A stretch of DNA of 64,000 nucleotides from Lachnospiraceae bacterium (lineage in GTDB: Bacteria > Bacillota > Clostridia > Lachnospirales > Lachnospiraceae). Shown here one piece after another: positions 42,871 to 51,838 of this stretch; position 1 is the stretch's first letter, and each line of letters begins with the position of its first letter. The translations under genes were made by a program, and so were the position numbers. The notes beneath the pieces are model-generated. The model saw only the letters and a program-made list of their open reading frames with translations. It did no database searches and had not been told where the DNA came from. Where the stretch lies: the NCBI GenBank assembly GCA_030524635.1, contig JAUNGG010000009.1, positions 1-64,000 of the forward strand, read 5' to 3'.

Positions 42871-44049
42871 TTATTCCGGCTTCACCCGTGCAATTCCTTC
42901 TTCAATGGCGGTTTCTGCCACAGCCTTTGCCACCACATCTGCCACGGATTTATCCAGAGCGGATGGAATAATGTTCTCCGCAGTTAACTCCTCATCCGGA
43001 ATCATACTTGCAATGGCGTAAGCAGCTCTCTGCTTCATGGACTCGGTGATTTCCTTTGCGCGGACCGACAGCGCTCCCTTAAAGATGCCGGGGAAGATAA
43101 GTACATTGTTGATCTGGTTGGGATAGTCGGAGCGTCCGGTACCAATAACCGCAGCGCCGCCTGCCTTAGACTCCTCCGGCATGATCTCCGGAACCGGGTT
43201 GGCCATGGCGAATACAATTCCCTTATTCATAGTGGCAACCATTTCCTTTGTTACCAGACCAGGGCGGGATACCCCTACGAAGGCGTCAGCGCCCTTTAAT
43301 GCGTCAGCCAGCAGTCCGTGTTCCTTATTTAAATTGCTGATATGGGAGATCTCCTCCTGTCCGGAATTTAATCCCTGGTCACCCTCGCAGATAATACCAT
43401 TGATATCGCACATGATCACATTGCCGAAGCCCATACTAATAAGAAGCTTTCCAATCGCAATTCCGGCAGCTCCGGCTCCGTTGATTACGATCCGCATCTT
43501 GCCCATCTCCTTGCCGGTCACCTTCATGGCGTTGATCAGGGCAGCGGCAACTACGATGGCAGTGCCGTGCTGATCATCGTGGAATACCGGAATGTCGCAG
43601 ACTTCTTTTAAGCGGCGCTCGATCTCAAAGCATCTGGGAGCGGCGATGTCCTCTAAGTTGATGCCGCCGAAGCTTTTGGAGATCAGGGCGATGGTGTTGA
43701 CGATGGTATCGGTATCCTTGGAATCGATGCAGATGGGGAATGCATCTACATCGGCAAACTCCTTAAACAGGGCACATTTTCCTTCCATAACCGGCATACC
43801 TGCAGCAGGGCCGATATCGCCAAGTCCCAGAACGGCGGTACCGTCTGTAATAACCGCCACCAGGTTGGAGCGGCGGGTGAGCTGGAAGGATTTCTCATAG
43901 TCTGCTGCGATCTGGCGGCATGGCTCGGCCACACCTGGGGTGTACAGCAGAGACAGATCCTCTCTGGTAGTGATGTGCTTGCGGGAAATGACTTCAATCT
44001 TTCCTTTTAAGTCATAGTGAAGCTGTAATGCTTTTTCATTGACATCCAT
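42871..44049 (-). CDS. NAD(P)-dependent malic enzyme, short bacterial form
   Basis: A 392-residue enzyme that decarboxylates malate to pyruvate. Motifs: SLLYTPGVAEPCRQI (Tyr), GDIGPAAGMPVMEGKCALFK (Lys), VFHDDQHGTAIVVAAALINA (metal Asp pair), the Rossmann VINGAGAAGIAIGKLL and FAMANPVPEIMPEE. No phosphotransacetylase domain follows, so this is the short form. It lies downstream of a dicarboxylate symporter on the same strand, which suggests a malate-uptake and oxidation unit. Two copies of ATTGAAACAACT lie in the upstream spacer. Confidence 0.95.
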   Translation of the reverse strand: MDVNEKALQLHYDLKGKIEVISRKHITTREDLSLLYTPGVAEPCRQIAADYEKSFQLTRRSNLVAVITDGTAVLGLGDIGPAAGMPVMEGKCALFKEFADVDAFPICIDSKDTDTIVNTIALISKSFGGINLEDIAAPRCFEIERRLKEVCDIPVFHDDQHGTAIVVAAALINAMKVTGKEMGKMRIVINGAGAAGIAIGKLLISMGFGNVIMCDINGIICEGDQGLNSGQEEISHISNLNKEHGLLADALKGADAFVGVSRPGLVTKEMVATMNKGIVFAMANPVPEIMPEESKAGGAAVIGTGRSDYPNQINNVLIFPGIFKGALSVRAKEITESMKQRAAYAIASMIPDEELTAENIIPSALDKSVADVVAKAVAETAIEEGIARVKPE

Positions 44050-44087
44050 AGTTTGTTCTCCTTTGTCCTAAAATGATCAAAATAGAA

Positions 44088-44137
44088 ATTGAAACAACTA
44101 TACATTAATTTACCACAAAAGGCAGATTGAAACAACT
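44088..44137. repeat. Two direct repeats ATTGAAACAACT upstream of malic enzyme
   Basis: Exact 12-bp copies at 44088-44099 and 44126-44137, 38 bp start to start, in the 174-bp spacer between the symporter and malic-enzyme genes. They could be operator half-sites for a malate-responsive regulator. Confidence 0.4.
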
Positions 44138-44223
44138 GTCTGTGAATGACTCCCGCATTTTTTGTTCTTCTAAGAATAATATTTTGAATGGCATTACGGC
44201 AAAAAGAATGAATTCTGGTACAA

Positions 44224-45429
44224 TCAGCTGCTGGATTTTGCCTTTGCCTTTTTGACCTGTTTTTCAATCAGCATACCTGCAGCCAGGTCACCGACAACGT
44301 TGATTGTGGTTGTGGGGGCATCGGTAATTGTATGAAGCGCCATCACGGCTGCAAATGTTTCCATCGGCCATCCGAATACAGAGAACAGAAGGAATGGTCC
44401 GCCGCTGGGGATTGCTCCTGCTACAAACGGATAGATGATACTCATCAGAATGCAGGTTCCGAGAATCTGAGGATCAAAGTAGTTTTGACCAAGAAGTGCA
44501 CACTCGAAGGATACCGTCATGGCAACCATAATCGCAGTTCCTTCTTTATGAAGGTTGCAGCCAAGAGGCATAACAATACTGGAAATCTTATCATCAATGC
44601 CTGCCTTTTTGGCAGCTTCTACATTTGCTGGTACAGAAGCAGCACCGGAGCAGGTTCCCAGAGCGGTGAGGAAGGGGCCGATCATAGCAGTCCAAAATGT
44701 CTTGATACCTCTGGTGCCATCTGCGAGAAATGCATAAATCGTATGAGCAATTGCCAGATAGACAAAAGATCCAACCCAGGTAACGATACTAAGCTTCATC
44801 ATCGGGCCTGCAGTATCAGAACCATTGGAACCAATAAATACTGCAAAGTAGCATCCAAGGCCAATGGGGGCAAACTTCATGATGGTGCTGATAAACTTTG
44901 AAATAACGGCATTCAGGCTGTTAAAAACCTTCAGTACCGGTTCGGCTGTCTGCCCCAGAGATCTCATGGAGAAGCCGGTGATCAGTGCAAATACTACAAC
45001 GGCAAGCAGCTGCTTTATACTCCACAGATCTTTAAAATCGGATACAGTCAGCTGTCCCAGGATATCAATCTGGATTTCCTGCATTTCTTCTGCTACCGCA
45101 TTATTTGCCAGAACAGCGCCCTTTGCAGCATCCAGAAATCCAAAATAGAACGTAAATACAATGGCAGCAATCACAATTGTTATAACAAAGAAAAATGCTG
45201 TCCAGGAAAGAAGGGTTCCGGCTTCCTTGCCGTCTTTCAGGTTTGCGATGGAGCAAACAACCGATACAAATACCATAGGAACCGCAATACAAAACATCAG
45301 ATGCAGAAACATGTCTGCAAGGGGTTTCACCACGTTGATTGACGGGCCTGCGATCCAGCCAACGATACCGCCGATCAGCATACCGCCAAGGAGCAAGAGA
45401 GACTCTTTATAATTTTTTAAAACTTTCAT
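44224..45429 (-). CDS. Dicarboxylate/amino acid:cation symporter (DAACS family)
   Basis: A 401-residue protein with about eight long spans and two re-entrant loops. The hairpin-1-like serine stretch reads GTCSGAASVPANVEAAKKAG, and VMPLGCNLHKEGTAIMVAM is the conserved substrate/ion region. The late DAPTTTINVVGD contains the Asp that binds ligand amino groups in GltPh-like proteins. The ligand is glutamate, aspartate, serine or a C4-dicarboxylate. The adjacent malic enzyme favours malate or aspartate. It follows the MalY/PatB gene by 29 bp, in one probable operon. Confidence 0.92.
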   Translation of the reverse strand: MKVLKNYKESLLLLGGMLIGGIVGWIAGPSINVVKPLADMFLHLMFCIAVPMVFVSVVCSIANLKDGKEAGTLLSWTAFFFVITIVIAAIVFTFYFGFLDAAKGAVLANNAVAEEMQEIQIDILGQLTVSDFKDLWSIKQLLAVVVFALITGFSMRSLGQTAEPVLKVFNSLNAVISKFISTIMKFAPIGLGCYFAVFIGSNGSDTAGPMMKLSIVTWVGSFVYLAIAHTIYAFLADGTRGIKTFWTAMIGPFLTALGTCSGAASVPANVEAAKKAGIDDKISSIVMPLGCNLHKEGTAIMVAMTVSFECALLGQNYFDPQILGTCILMSIIYPFVAGAIPSGGPFLLFSVFGWPMETFAAVMALHTITDAPTTTINVVGDLAAGMLIEKQVKKAKAKSSS

Positions 45430-45458
45430 TTTTTTATCCTTTCCCTCAAAGGTAACGA

Positions 45459-46703
45459 TTACTTGTGCATGATTTCATTGTAAGCATTTATAATGTTATT
45501 AACAACGATTTTGATTGTTTCCGGTGTTGTAGCCAGGTTCAGCCGGAAGAATCCACTGTAGTTGTCTCCAAACCATTCCCCGTAGTCCACTGCCAGACGG
45601 CACTTTACCTGAACAAAATCATATACATCATAGTTTACCGGTGCTTTGCCGTTTAAGACAACGGGATTCTGTGTCGGATGTGCAACATCAATCACTTTTC
45701 TCAGGTCAAGCATGGGCAAATAGGTTCCTTCCATATCGCATACAACGATTTCCGGCGCTTTGCTGGCCAATTCTTTCTTAAGGTACTGGTAATTGCTGTT
45801 GATCACATCTTTTAATGTTTCCAGATAAGCATCGCCATTTGCATAGCCTGCCTCGGTAGCTGTAATTCCCATGATATTCCAGTCTGCCTGAACGTTCTGT
45901 GCTGCATAAGCATCATACTTTGCACGGAGCGCTTCACCTGGGATTACGATATTTGCATGTACCAGTGCTGCAATATTGAAGGTTTTAGAACCTGCAAATG
46001 CAATTACCAGGTTGTCTGCATATTTTCCGCCGGACACTGCCGCCGCGCAGATCTGTTTATGATTGCCATATACGAAATCCTGATGGATTTCATCGGAAAA
46101 TACAACAACATTATGCTTTTGGCAGATGGAAAGAACATGATCCAGTTCATCCTCAGTCCAGACACGGCCACAGGGATTATGCGGTGAGCAAAGAAAATAC
46201 ATCTTCACATCATTGTCTAAAATATCTTTTTCAAATTTATCGTAATCAATGGAGAAATGTCCGTCTTTGTAGTTCATATCACAGGACACGACCTTACGTC
46301 CGCAATCGTTAATTGCGCCGGCAAACGGGTAATATACCGGGGTGTTGATAATGATGCCATCGCCTGGTTCCGTATATGCATTTACAAAATAATACATAGA
46401 AGCAACAATGCCGTTTGTCAGACGAAGCATTTCCTTTCGGGGGCGGAATCCATAGCGGCTTTCCATCCAATTAAAACATGCTTCGTAGTAACTTTCTGGT
46501 ATGTATGCATATCCATACGCGCCGTGTGCTACCCTGCGGTGCAGAGCGTCGGTAATGCATTCTGGAGTGCGGAAGTCCATATCTGCGACCCACATGGGGA
46601 TCAGATCCGGATCACCAAAGCGCTGTTCAAGAAGATCCCATTTCAGAGATACTGTGTTCTTCCGCTGAACCGCATAGTGTTTAATAAATTGTTCTTTGTT
46701 CAT
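45459..46703 (-). CDS. MalY/PatB family PLP C-S lyase/aminotransferase
   Basis: A 414-residue fold-type I PLP enzyme. MWVADMDFRTPECITDALHRRV and HGAYGYAYIPESYY are typical MalY/PatB N-terminal features. The PLP Asp region is SPHNPCGRVWTEDEL...SDEIHQDFV, the lysine is in FAGSKTFNIAAL, and the C-terminal Arg is in FFRLNLATTPE. The family splits cystathionine or cysteine into pyruvate, ammonia and a thiol. The ATG at 46703 follows GGAGGT; the ATG at 46718 overlaps that site. It is co-oriented with the symporter gene and divergent from a LysR gene, its likely regulator. Confidence 0.93.
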   Translation of the reverse strand: MNKEQFIKHYAVQRKNTVSLKWDLLEQRFGDPDLIPMWVADMDFRTPECITDALHRRVAHGAYGYAYIPESYYEACFNWMESRYGFRPRKEMLRLTNGIVASMYYFVNAYTEPGDGIIINTPVYYPFAGAINDCGRKVVSCDMNYKDGHFSIDYDKFEKDILDNDVKMYFLCSPHNPCGRVWTEDELDHVLSICQKHNVVVFSDEIHQDFVYGNHKQICAAAVSGGKYADNLVIAFAGSKTFNIAALVHANIVIPGEALRAKYDAYAAQNVQADWNIMGITATEAGYANGDAYLETLKDVINSNYQYLKKELASKAPEIVVCDMEGTYLPMLDLRKVIDVAHPTQNPVVLNGKAPVNYDVYDFVQVKCRLAVDYGEWFGDNYSGFFRLNLATTPETIKIVVNNIINAYNEIMHK

Positions 46704-46820
46704 TTGAATGACCTCCATTCATTCTATTTTTTGCTGTTTTGAGAAACCGCATTTATGCAGCTTGAGTGAAATTGAATTTGTTAAAACTGCCTTATTTATG
46801 GATGCTGTTTCTTTGTTTAT

Positions 46821-46849
46821 TTGACAATTCCATCATAATATGATATCTT
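46821..46849 (+). promoter_or_regulatory. Promoter of the LysR gene
   Basis: TTGACA (46821-46826), 17-bp spacer, TATCTT (46844-46849), inside the divergent spacer shared with the lyase gene. Confidence 0.6.
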
Positions 46850-46915
46850 GTTTAAGAAAAGCGAAAATAAATCAAGGAATCTTTGATAAAAAATCAAAGA
46901 ACAGAGGATACAGAT

Positions 46916-47788
46916 TTGGACGTTGAAAAAGTAAGAGCATTGATTTGCGTGATTGAAGAAAAAAGTATTTCAGCAGCAGCTGATAAAATGGGGTATACTC
47001 CCTCTGGTATCAGCCGTATGATGGCCGCTCTGGAAGATGACCTTGGATTTCAATTGCTGATACGCAGAAAGGAAGGAATTTCTGTGACAGCAGAGTGCAG
47101 ACAGATGCTTCCTGTGATCCGGGATTACATTCGAAGTGACGAGGAATGTATCCAGATGGCGGCAAGAATCCGCGGCATGGAAGTGGGAACTGTGACAATT
47201 GGAAGTGCCTACAGTGAATATTATCGATGGCTGGCGGAATGTGTAAAATCATTTCATGAAAAATACCCAGGAATTCGTATGGAATTATCCTCTGGATACA
47301 GTTCCGATCTGATCCAAAAGGTATTGAACCATAAGCTGGATATTGCAATCGTCAGCCGCAGAGATGAAGTGGACGAGTGGCTTCCACTGCGCAAAGATCC
47401 TATGGTGGCATGGGTCCCGGTGAACCATCGGCTTGCAGGACTGAAAGGTGTTCCGATTGAAGAATTTGCAAAGGAAAATTATATCGATTCAAATCCGGAA
47501 TATGTGACGGATAATGCACTTGTATTAGAAAAGTATGGAATTTCACCAAATATACAGCTCCAATCCAAGGACAGTCATGCGTCCTGGCAGATGGTGGAGG
47601 CTGGACTTGGAATTGGTTTGAATAATTATATCAATAGTAAGGATCGAATCGGTGAAGTAAAAGTTCTTCCTCTGATTCCGGAACAGACAGTTGAAATCGG
47701 GATTACTTACAGCAGGGATATGACGCTGGCAGGCAGAATTTTTATGGAACAGTTGAAAAACGATTATATTCGAAAATCAATTTTTTGA
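46916..47788 (+). CDS. LysR-family transcriptional regulator
   Basis: A 290-residue regulator. The N-terminal winged helix reads LDVEKVRALICVIEEKSISA, then YTPSGISRMMAALEDDLGFQLL. The C-terminal effector domain begins VGTVTIGSAYSEYYRWLAEC. The TTG at 46916 fits both the family N-terminus and a GAGGA site 7 nt upstream. An alternative TTG at 46883 adds 11 residues with a closer, poorer site. Divergent arrangement with the lyase-symporter genes is the classical LysR layout, with the shared 212-bp spacer holding both promoters. Confidence 0.9.
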   Translation: MDVEKVRALICVIEEKSISAAADKMGYTPSGISRMMAALEDDLGFQLLIRRKEGISVTAECRQMLPVIRDYIRSDEECIQMAARIRGMEVGTVTIGSAYSEYYRWLAECVKSFHEKYPGIRMELSSGYSSDLIQKVLNHKLDIAIVSRRDEVDEWLPLRKDPMVAWVPVNHRLAGLKGVPIEEFAKENYIDSNPEYVTDNALVLEKYGISPNIQLQSKDSHASWQMVEAGLGIGLNNYINSKDRIGEVKVLPLIPEQTVEIGITYSRDMTLAGRIFMEQLKNDYIRKSIF

Positions 47789-47830
47789 ACTCATTCCATT
47801 TCTATGGTTACAGGTGACATAAAATAACAC

Positions 47831-47859
47831 TTGACCGTTTTGAAAAAATAGAGTAATAT
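47831..47859 (+). promoter_or_regulatory. Promoter of the antitoxin-like RNA
   Basis: TTGACC (47831-47836), 17-bp spacer, TAATAT (47854-47859). The expected start is near 47866, and no protein frame follows before the terminator at 47909. Confidence 0.7.
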
Positions 47860-47865
47860 AGAAGC

Positions 47866-47945
47866 TGTAAAAATTATGTATTAATTCCACAAAACACAAA
47901 AATGAAAACCCAGGGAGGTGCTTGCTCCCTGGGCTTTCGTTTTTT
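47866..47945 (+). ncRNA. Candidate antitoxin RNA (RNAII-like) of a type I toxin-antitoxin locus
   Basis: A promoter (47831-47859) and an intrinsic terminator (47909-47945) define an RNA of about 80 nt with no usable reading frame. Near its 5' end it carries AAATTATGTATTAATTCCA (47871-47889). This is the exact complement of the toxin mRNA over the start codon and first six codons. Its 3' terminator hairpin is antisense to the 3' end of the toxin mRNA. Complementarity at both ends of two convergent RNAs, joined at one bidirectional terminator, is the layout of Fst/par RNAII. Exact ends are predicted. Confidence 0.7.
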
Positions 47946-48064
47946 CCTTTTTAAGAGGTGAGGTCCTCAGGCTGTTTGTTACCTGTCTCCGCTCAGCCAT
48001 TTGCAGATATAGTTACTGATAATACCTGCCGCAACGGACACAATTAAATTATGTATTAATTCCA
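47871..48064. repeat. 19-bp perfect direct repeat pair of the toxin-antitoxin locus
   Basis: AAATTATGTATTAATTCCA at 47871-47889 (in the antitoxin RNA) and at 48046-48064 (antisense strand of the toxin start-codon region). The repeat is what makes the plus-strand RNA complementary to the minus-strand toxin mRNA. Confidence 0.9.
47905..47945. terminator. Shared bidirectional terminator
   Basis: CCCAGGGAG (47909-47917), a 7-nt loop and CTCCCTGGG (47925-47933). TTTCGTTTTTT follows on the plus strand and TTTTCATTTTT on the minus strand. It ends both the antitoxin RNA and the toxin mRNA. Confidence 0.85.
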
Positions 48065-48065
48065 T
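47979..48065 (-). CDS. Small hydrophobic toxin-like peptide (Fst/Ldr type)
   Basis: A 28-residue peptide: MELIHNLIVSVAAG, then IISNYICKWLSGDR. One membrane helix (residues about 4-21) precedes a short charged tail. The AGII-x3-I-x2-W pattern followed by Arg matches the Fst/Ldr toxin layout (Ldr ends AGIITAAIVSWWRNRK). A strong GGAGGTGA site lies 6 nt upstream, preceded by a small CTTTCC/GGGAAG hairpin that may limit its access. A promoter at 48110-48138 would give an mRNA of about 195 nt ending at the shared terminator. The start codon region is fully complementary to the convergent short RNA. Overproduced peptides of this family damage membranes or nucleoids; activity here is inferred. Confidence 0.75.
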   Translation of the reverse strand: MELIHNLIVSVAAGIISNYICKWLSGDR

Positions 48066-48109
48066 AGCGATTCACCTCCTTCCCGCCGGAAAGAGTCATC
48101 GGCATCTTC

Positions 48110-48138
48110 ATCATACCATAGAAACCATTAAATATCTA
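48110..48138 (-). promoter_or_regulatory. Promoter of the toxin mRNA
   Basis: Minus strand TAGATA (48133-48138), 17-bp spacer, TATGAT (48110-48115). The expected start is near 48103, giving a leader of about 38 nt. Confidence 0.5.
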
Positions 48139-48251
48139 CAAAAATAGAAAAAAATCCCAGTTAATAATTGGAAATTAATTGGAAAGCTCAATCTCACAGA
48201 GAAAAACTGCCGAAATCCGCAGAAAATCAAAGAATTCTTTACAGAAATTCC

Positions 48252-48280
48252 TTGACAGAATGAAATCGGATGGATATAAT
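48252..48280 (+). promoter_or_regulatory. Promoter of the rpsL operon
   Basis: TTGACA (48252-48257), 17-bp spacer, TATAAT (48275-48280): full consensus, as expected for ribosomal protein genes. The 92-nt leader shows no obvious riboswitch. Confidence 0.85.
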
Positions 48281-48372
48281 CATTAAGGTGTGCGAAAAAT
48301 GTACCATTTTTTTGTGCGCTAAAAAGCTGACAAATACAGCAACCACAGTCAATATCACAGGAGGTGAAAAGA

Positions 48373-48792
48373 ATGCCAACATTTAACCAGTTAGTTAGAA
48401 AGGGAAGACAGACCAGCGTTAAGAAATCTACCGCTCCTGCTCTTCAGAAGGGATTCAATTCTTTACAGAAGAAGGCTACTGATCTTTCTTCTCCACAGAA
48501 GAGAGGTGTATGCACCGCTGTTAAGACTGCTACCCCTAAGAAGCCAAACTCTGCACTTCGTAAGATCGCCAGAGTTCGTCTTTCTAACGGAATCGAAGTT
48601 ACCAGCTACATCCCAGGTGAGGGTCACAACTTACAGGAGCATAGCGTAGTTCTGATTCGTGGTGGTAGAGTAAAGGACCTTCCAGGTACCAGATACCACA
48701 TCATCAGAGGTACCTTGGATACAGCAGGCGTTGCTAACAGAAAGCAGGCTCGTTCCAAGTACGGTGCTAAGAGACCAAAAGTTAAAAAGTAA
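48373..48792 (+). CDS. rpsL: 30S ribosomal protein S12
   Basis: A 139-residue S12. [12 protein letters not shown] opens the protein, and [20 protein letters not shown] carries the Lys at the streptomycin-resistance position. [24 protein letters not shown] carries the second resistance-linked Lys, and KYGAKRPK closes it. Both lysines are wild type. It acts in the decoding centre. AGGAGG lies 8 nt before the ATG at 48373; an in-frame GTG at 48364 abuts the site. It heads rpsL-rpsG-fusA-tuf with its own promoter. No rpoB/rpoC lies upstream, unlike the usual order in many Firmicutes. Confidence 0.98.
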   Translation: MPTFNQLVRKGRQTSVKKSTAPALQKGFNSLQKKATDLSSPQKRGVCTAVKTATPKKPNSALRKIARVRLSNGIEVTSYIPGEGHNLQEHSVVLIRGGRVKDLPGTRYHIIRGTLDTAGVANRKQARSKYGAKRPKVKK

Positions 48793-49496
<704 letters not shown>

Positions 49497-49541
49497 TTGG
49501 TTCTGTGACTGCTTTGACAACTTATTAAGGAGGAAAAAGCC

Positions 49542-51662
49542 TTGGCTGGAAGAGAATATCCGTTGGAAAGAACCAGGAATATCGGTATTATGGCTCACAT
49601 CGATGCTGGTAAGACCACATTGACCGAGCGTATCCTTTATTATACTGGTGTTAACTATAAGATCGGTGATACTCATGAAGGTACTGCTACCATGGACTGG
49701 ATGGAGCAGGAGCAGGAAAGAGGTATTACCATTACTTCTGCAGCTACTACCTGTCACTGGACCTTACAGGAAAACTGCAAGAATAAGCCAGGTGCTCTGG
49801 AGCATCGTATCAACATCATTGATACCCCAGGACACGTTGACTTTACGGTAGAGGTTGAGCGTTCCCTTCGTGTACTGGACGGCGCTGTTGGCGTGTTCTG
49901 TGCTAAGGGCGGCGTTGAGCCACAGTCTGAGAACGTATGGCGTCAGGCTGATACCTACAATGTACCTCGTATGGCATTCATCAATAAGATGGACATCCTT
50001 GGTGCAAACTTCTACGGCGCAGTAGACCAGATCCGTACCCGTCTGGGCAAGAATGCGATCTGCTTACAGCTGCCGATCGGCAAGGAAGATGAGTTCAAGG
50101 GAATCATCGACCTGTTTGAAATGAAAGCCTACATCTACAATGATGAGAAGGGCGAGGACATCTCCATCGTTGATATCCCAGAGGATATGGCAGACGACGC
50201 AGAGCTGTATCACACCGAGCTGGTTGAGAAGATCTGCGAGTTAGACGATGATCTGATGATGGAATATCTGGAGGGCGAAGAGCCATCCGTTGACGCATTA
50301 AAGGCAGCACTGAGAAAGGCTACCTGCACCTGCCAGGCAATCCCAGTTTGCTGCGGTACCGCATACCGGAATAAGGGCGTTCAGAAGTTACTGGATGCTA
50401 TCCTTGAATTCATGCCGGCTCCTACCGATATCCCTGCTATCAAGGGTGTTGATTTAGACGGCAATGAGATCGAGAGACACTCTTCTGATGAGGAGCCGTT
50501 CTCCGCTCTGGTATTCAAGATCATGACTGACCCATTCGTAGGTAAGTTAGCATTCTTCCGTGTGTACTCCGGTACCATGAATTCTGGTTCTTACGTTCTG
50601 AATGCCACCAAGGGCAAGAAGGAGCGTGTAGGCCGTATCCTGCAGATGCATGCAAACAAGAGAGCCGAGCTTGACAAGGTTTATTCTGGCGATATCGCAG
50701 CAGCTGTAGGATTTAAGATCACCACCACTGGTGATACCATCTGTGACGAGCAGCATCCGGTAATTCTGGAGTCCATGGAATTCCCAGAGCCGGTTATCGA
50801 TATTGCAATCGAGCCTAAGACCAAGGCTGGTCAGGATAAGATGGGCGTTGCTTTAGCAAAGCTTGCTGAAGAGGACCCAACCTTCCGTGTTCACACCAAT
50901 CAGGAGACTGGTCAGACCATCATTTCCGGTATGGGCGAGCTGCATCTGGAGATCATCGTAGACCGTCTGCTCCGTGAGTTCAATGTAGAAGCAAACGTAG
51001 GTGCTCCTCAGGTAGCTTACAAGGAGACCTTTACCAAGGAAGTTACCGTGGACAGCAAGTACGCAAAGCAGTCCGGTGGTCGTGGTCAGTATGGTCACTG
51101 TAAGGTTATCTTTACCCCAATGGATCCAAACGGCGAGAAGACCTTCGAGTTCGAGTCTACCGTTGTTGGTGGTGCAATTCCGAAGGAATACATTCCGGCA
51201 GTTGGCGAGGGTATTGAGGAAGCTGCAAAGTCCGGTATTCTGGGCGGATTCCCAGTACTGGGTGTTCATGCAAATGTATATGACGGTTCCTATCATGAGG
51301 TTGACTCTTCTGAAATGGCATTCCACATCGCTGGTTCTCTGGCATTTAAGGATGCAATGAACAAGGGCAACGCAGTTCTGTTAGAGCCGATCATGAAGGT
51401 AGAAGTAACCATGCCTGAGGAGTATATGGGTGATGTTATCGGTGATATCAACTCCCGTAGAGGCCGTATCGAGGGTATGGAGGACATCGGCGGCGGCAAG
51501 ATGGTAAAAGGCTATGTTCCGCTGGCAGAGATGTTCGGTTACTCCACCGACTTACGTTCCAAGACCCAGGGCCGTGGTAACTACTCCATGTTCTTCGAGC
51601 GCTATGAGCAGGTTCCGAAGTCCATTCAGGAGAAGGTTATCGCTGAGCACAAGGGCAAATAA
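49542..51662 (+). CDS. fusA: Translation elongation factor G
   Basis: A 706-residue EF-G. G1 is [18 protein letters not shown]2 [14 protein letters not shown]3 [19 protein letters not shown]4 AFINKMD, and domains II-V include [17 protein letters not shown] and [12 protein letters not shown]. It drives ribosomal translocation. The start is TTG at 49542, 8 nt after AAGGAGG, and is the one matching the family N-terminus. Short hairpins at 51661-51730 follow, before the separate tuf promoter. Confidence 0.98.
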   Translation: MAGREYPLERTRNIGIMAHIDAGKTTLTERILYYTGVNYKIGDTHEGTATMDWMEQEQERGITITSAATTCHWTLQENCKNKPGALEHRINIIDTPGHVDFTVEVERSLRVLDGAVGVFCAKGGVEPQSENVWRQADTYNVPRMAFINKMDILGANFYGAVDQIRTRLGKNAICLQLPIGKEDEFKGIIDLFEMKAYIYNDEKGEDISIVDIPEDMADDAELYHTELVEKICELDDDLMMEYLEGEEPSVDALKAALRKATCTCQAIPVCCGTAYRNKGVQKLLDAILEFMPAPTDIPAIKGVDLDGNEIERHSSDEEPFSALVFKIMTDPFVGKLAFFRVYSGTMNSGSYVLNATKGKKERVGRILQMHANKRAELDKVYSGDIAAAVGFKITTTGDTICDEQHPVILESMEFPEPVIDIAIEPKTKAGQDKMGVALAKLAEEDPTFRVHTNQETGQTIISGMGELHLEIIVDRLLREFNVEANVGAPQVAYKETFTKEVTVDSKYAKQSGGRGQYGHCKVIFTPMDPNGEKTFEFESTVVGGAIPKEYIPAVGEGIEEAAKSGILGGFPVLGVHANVYDGSYHEVDSSEMAFHIAGSLAFKDAMNKGNAVLLEPIMKVEVTMPEEYMGDVIGDINSRRGRIEGMEDIGGGKMVKGYVPLAEMFGYSTDLRSKTQGRGNYSMFFERYEQVPKSIQEKVIAEHKGK

Positions 51663-51732
51663 TCCACACAGTGGATTTTAACATTAAGTTTTATCTCGTC
51701 CGGCGTGATTCAGCAATGAAAAAACGCCGGAT
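51661..51732 (+). terminator. Hairpins between fusA and tuf
   Basis: AATCCAC-aca-GTGGATT followed by TTA at 51661-51679 overlaps the fusA stop. CCGGCGT/ACGCCGG lies at 51700-51706 and 51724-51730. The first may terminate partly; the second lacks a T-run. Confidence 0.45.
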
Positions 51733-51746
51733 CATAAAGAATAGGC

Positions 51747-51775
51747 TTGAAAAATCCGCATAAATCAAATATAAT
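51747..51775 (+). promoter_or_regulatory. Promoter of tuf
   Basis: TTGAAA (51747-51752), 17-bp spacer, TATAAT (51770-51775). A second TATAAT-like box follows 15 bp later. Confidence 0.75.
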
Positions 51776-51838
51776 GGAATCTAGCCTAATATAATCTAGA
51801 ATAGCCGGAAAGGCGCAAATTAAGGAGGACGTTATAAA

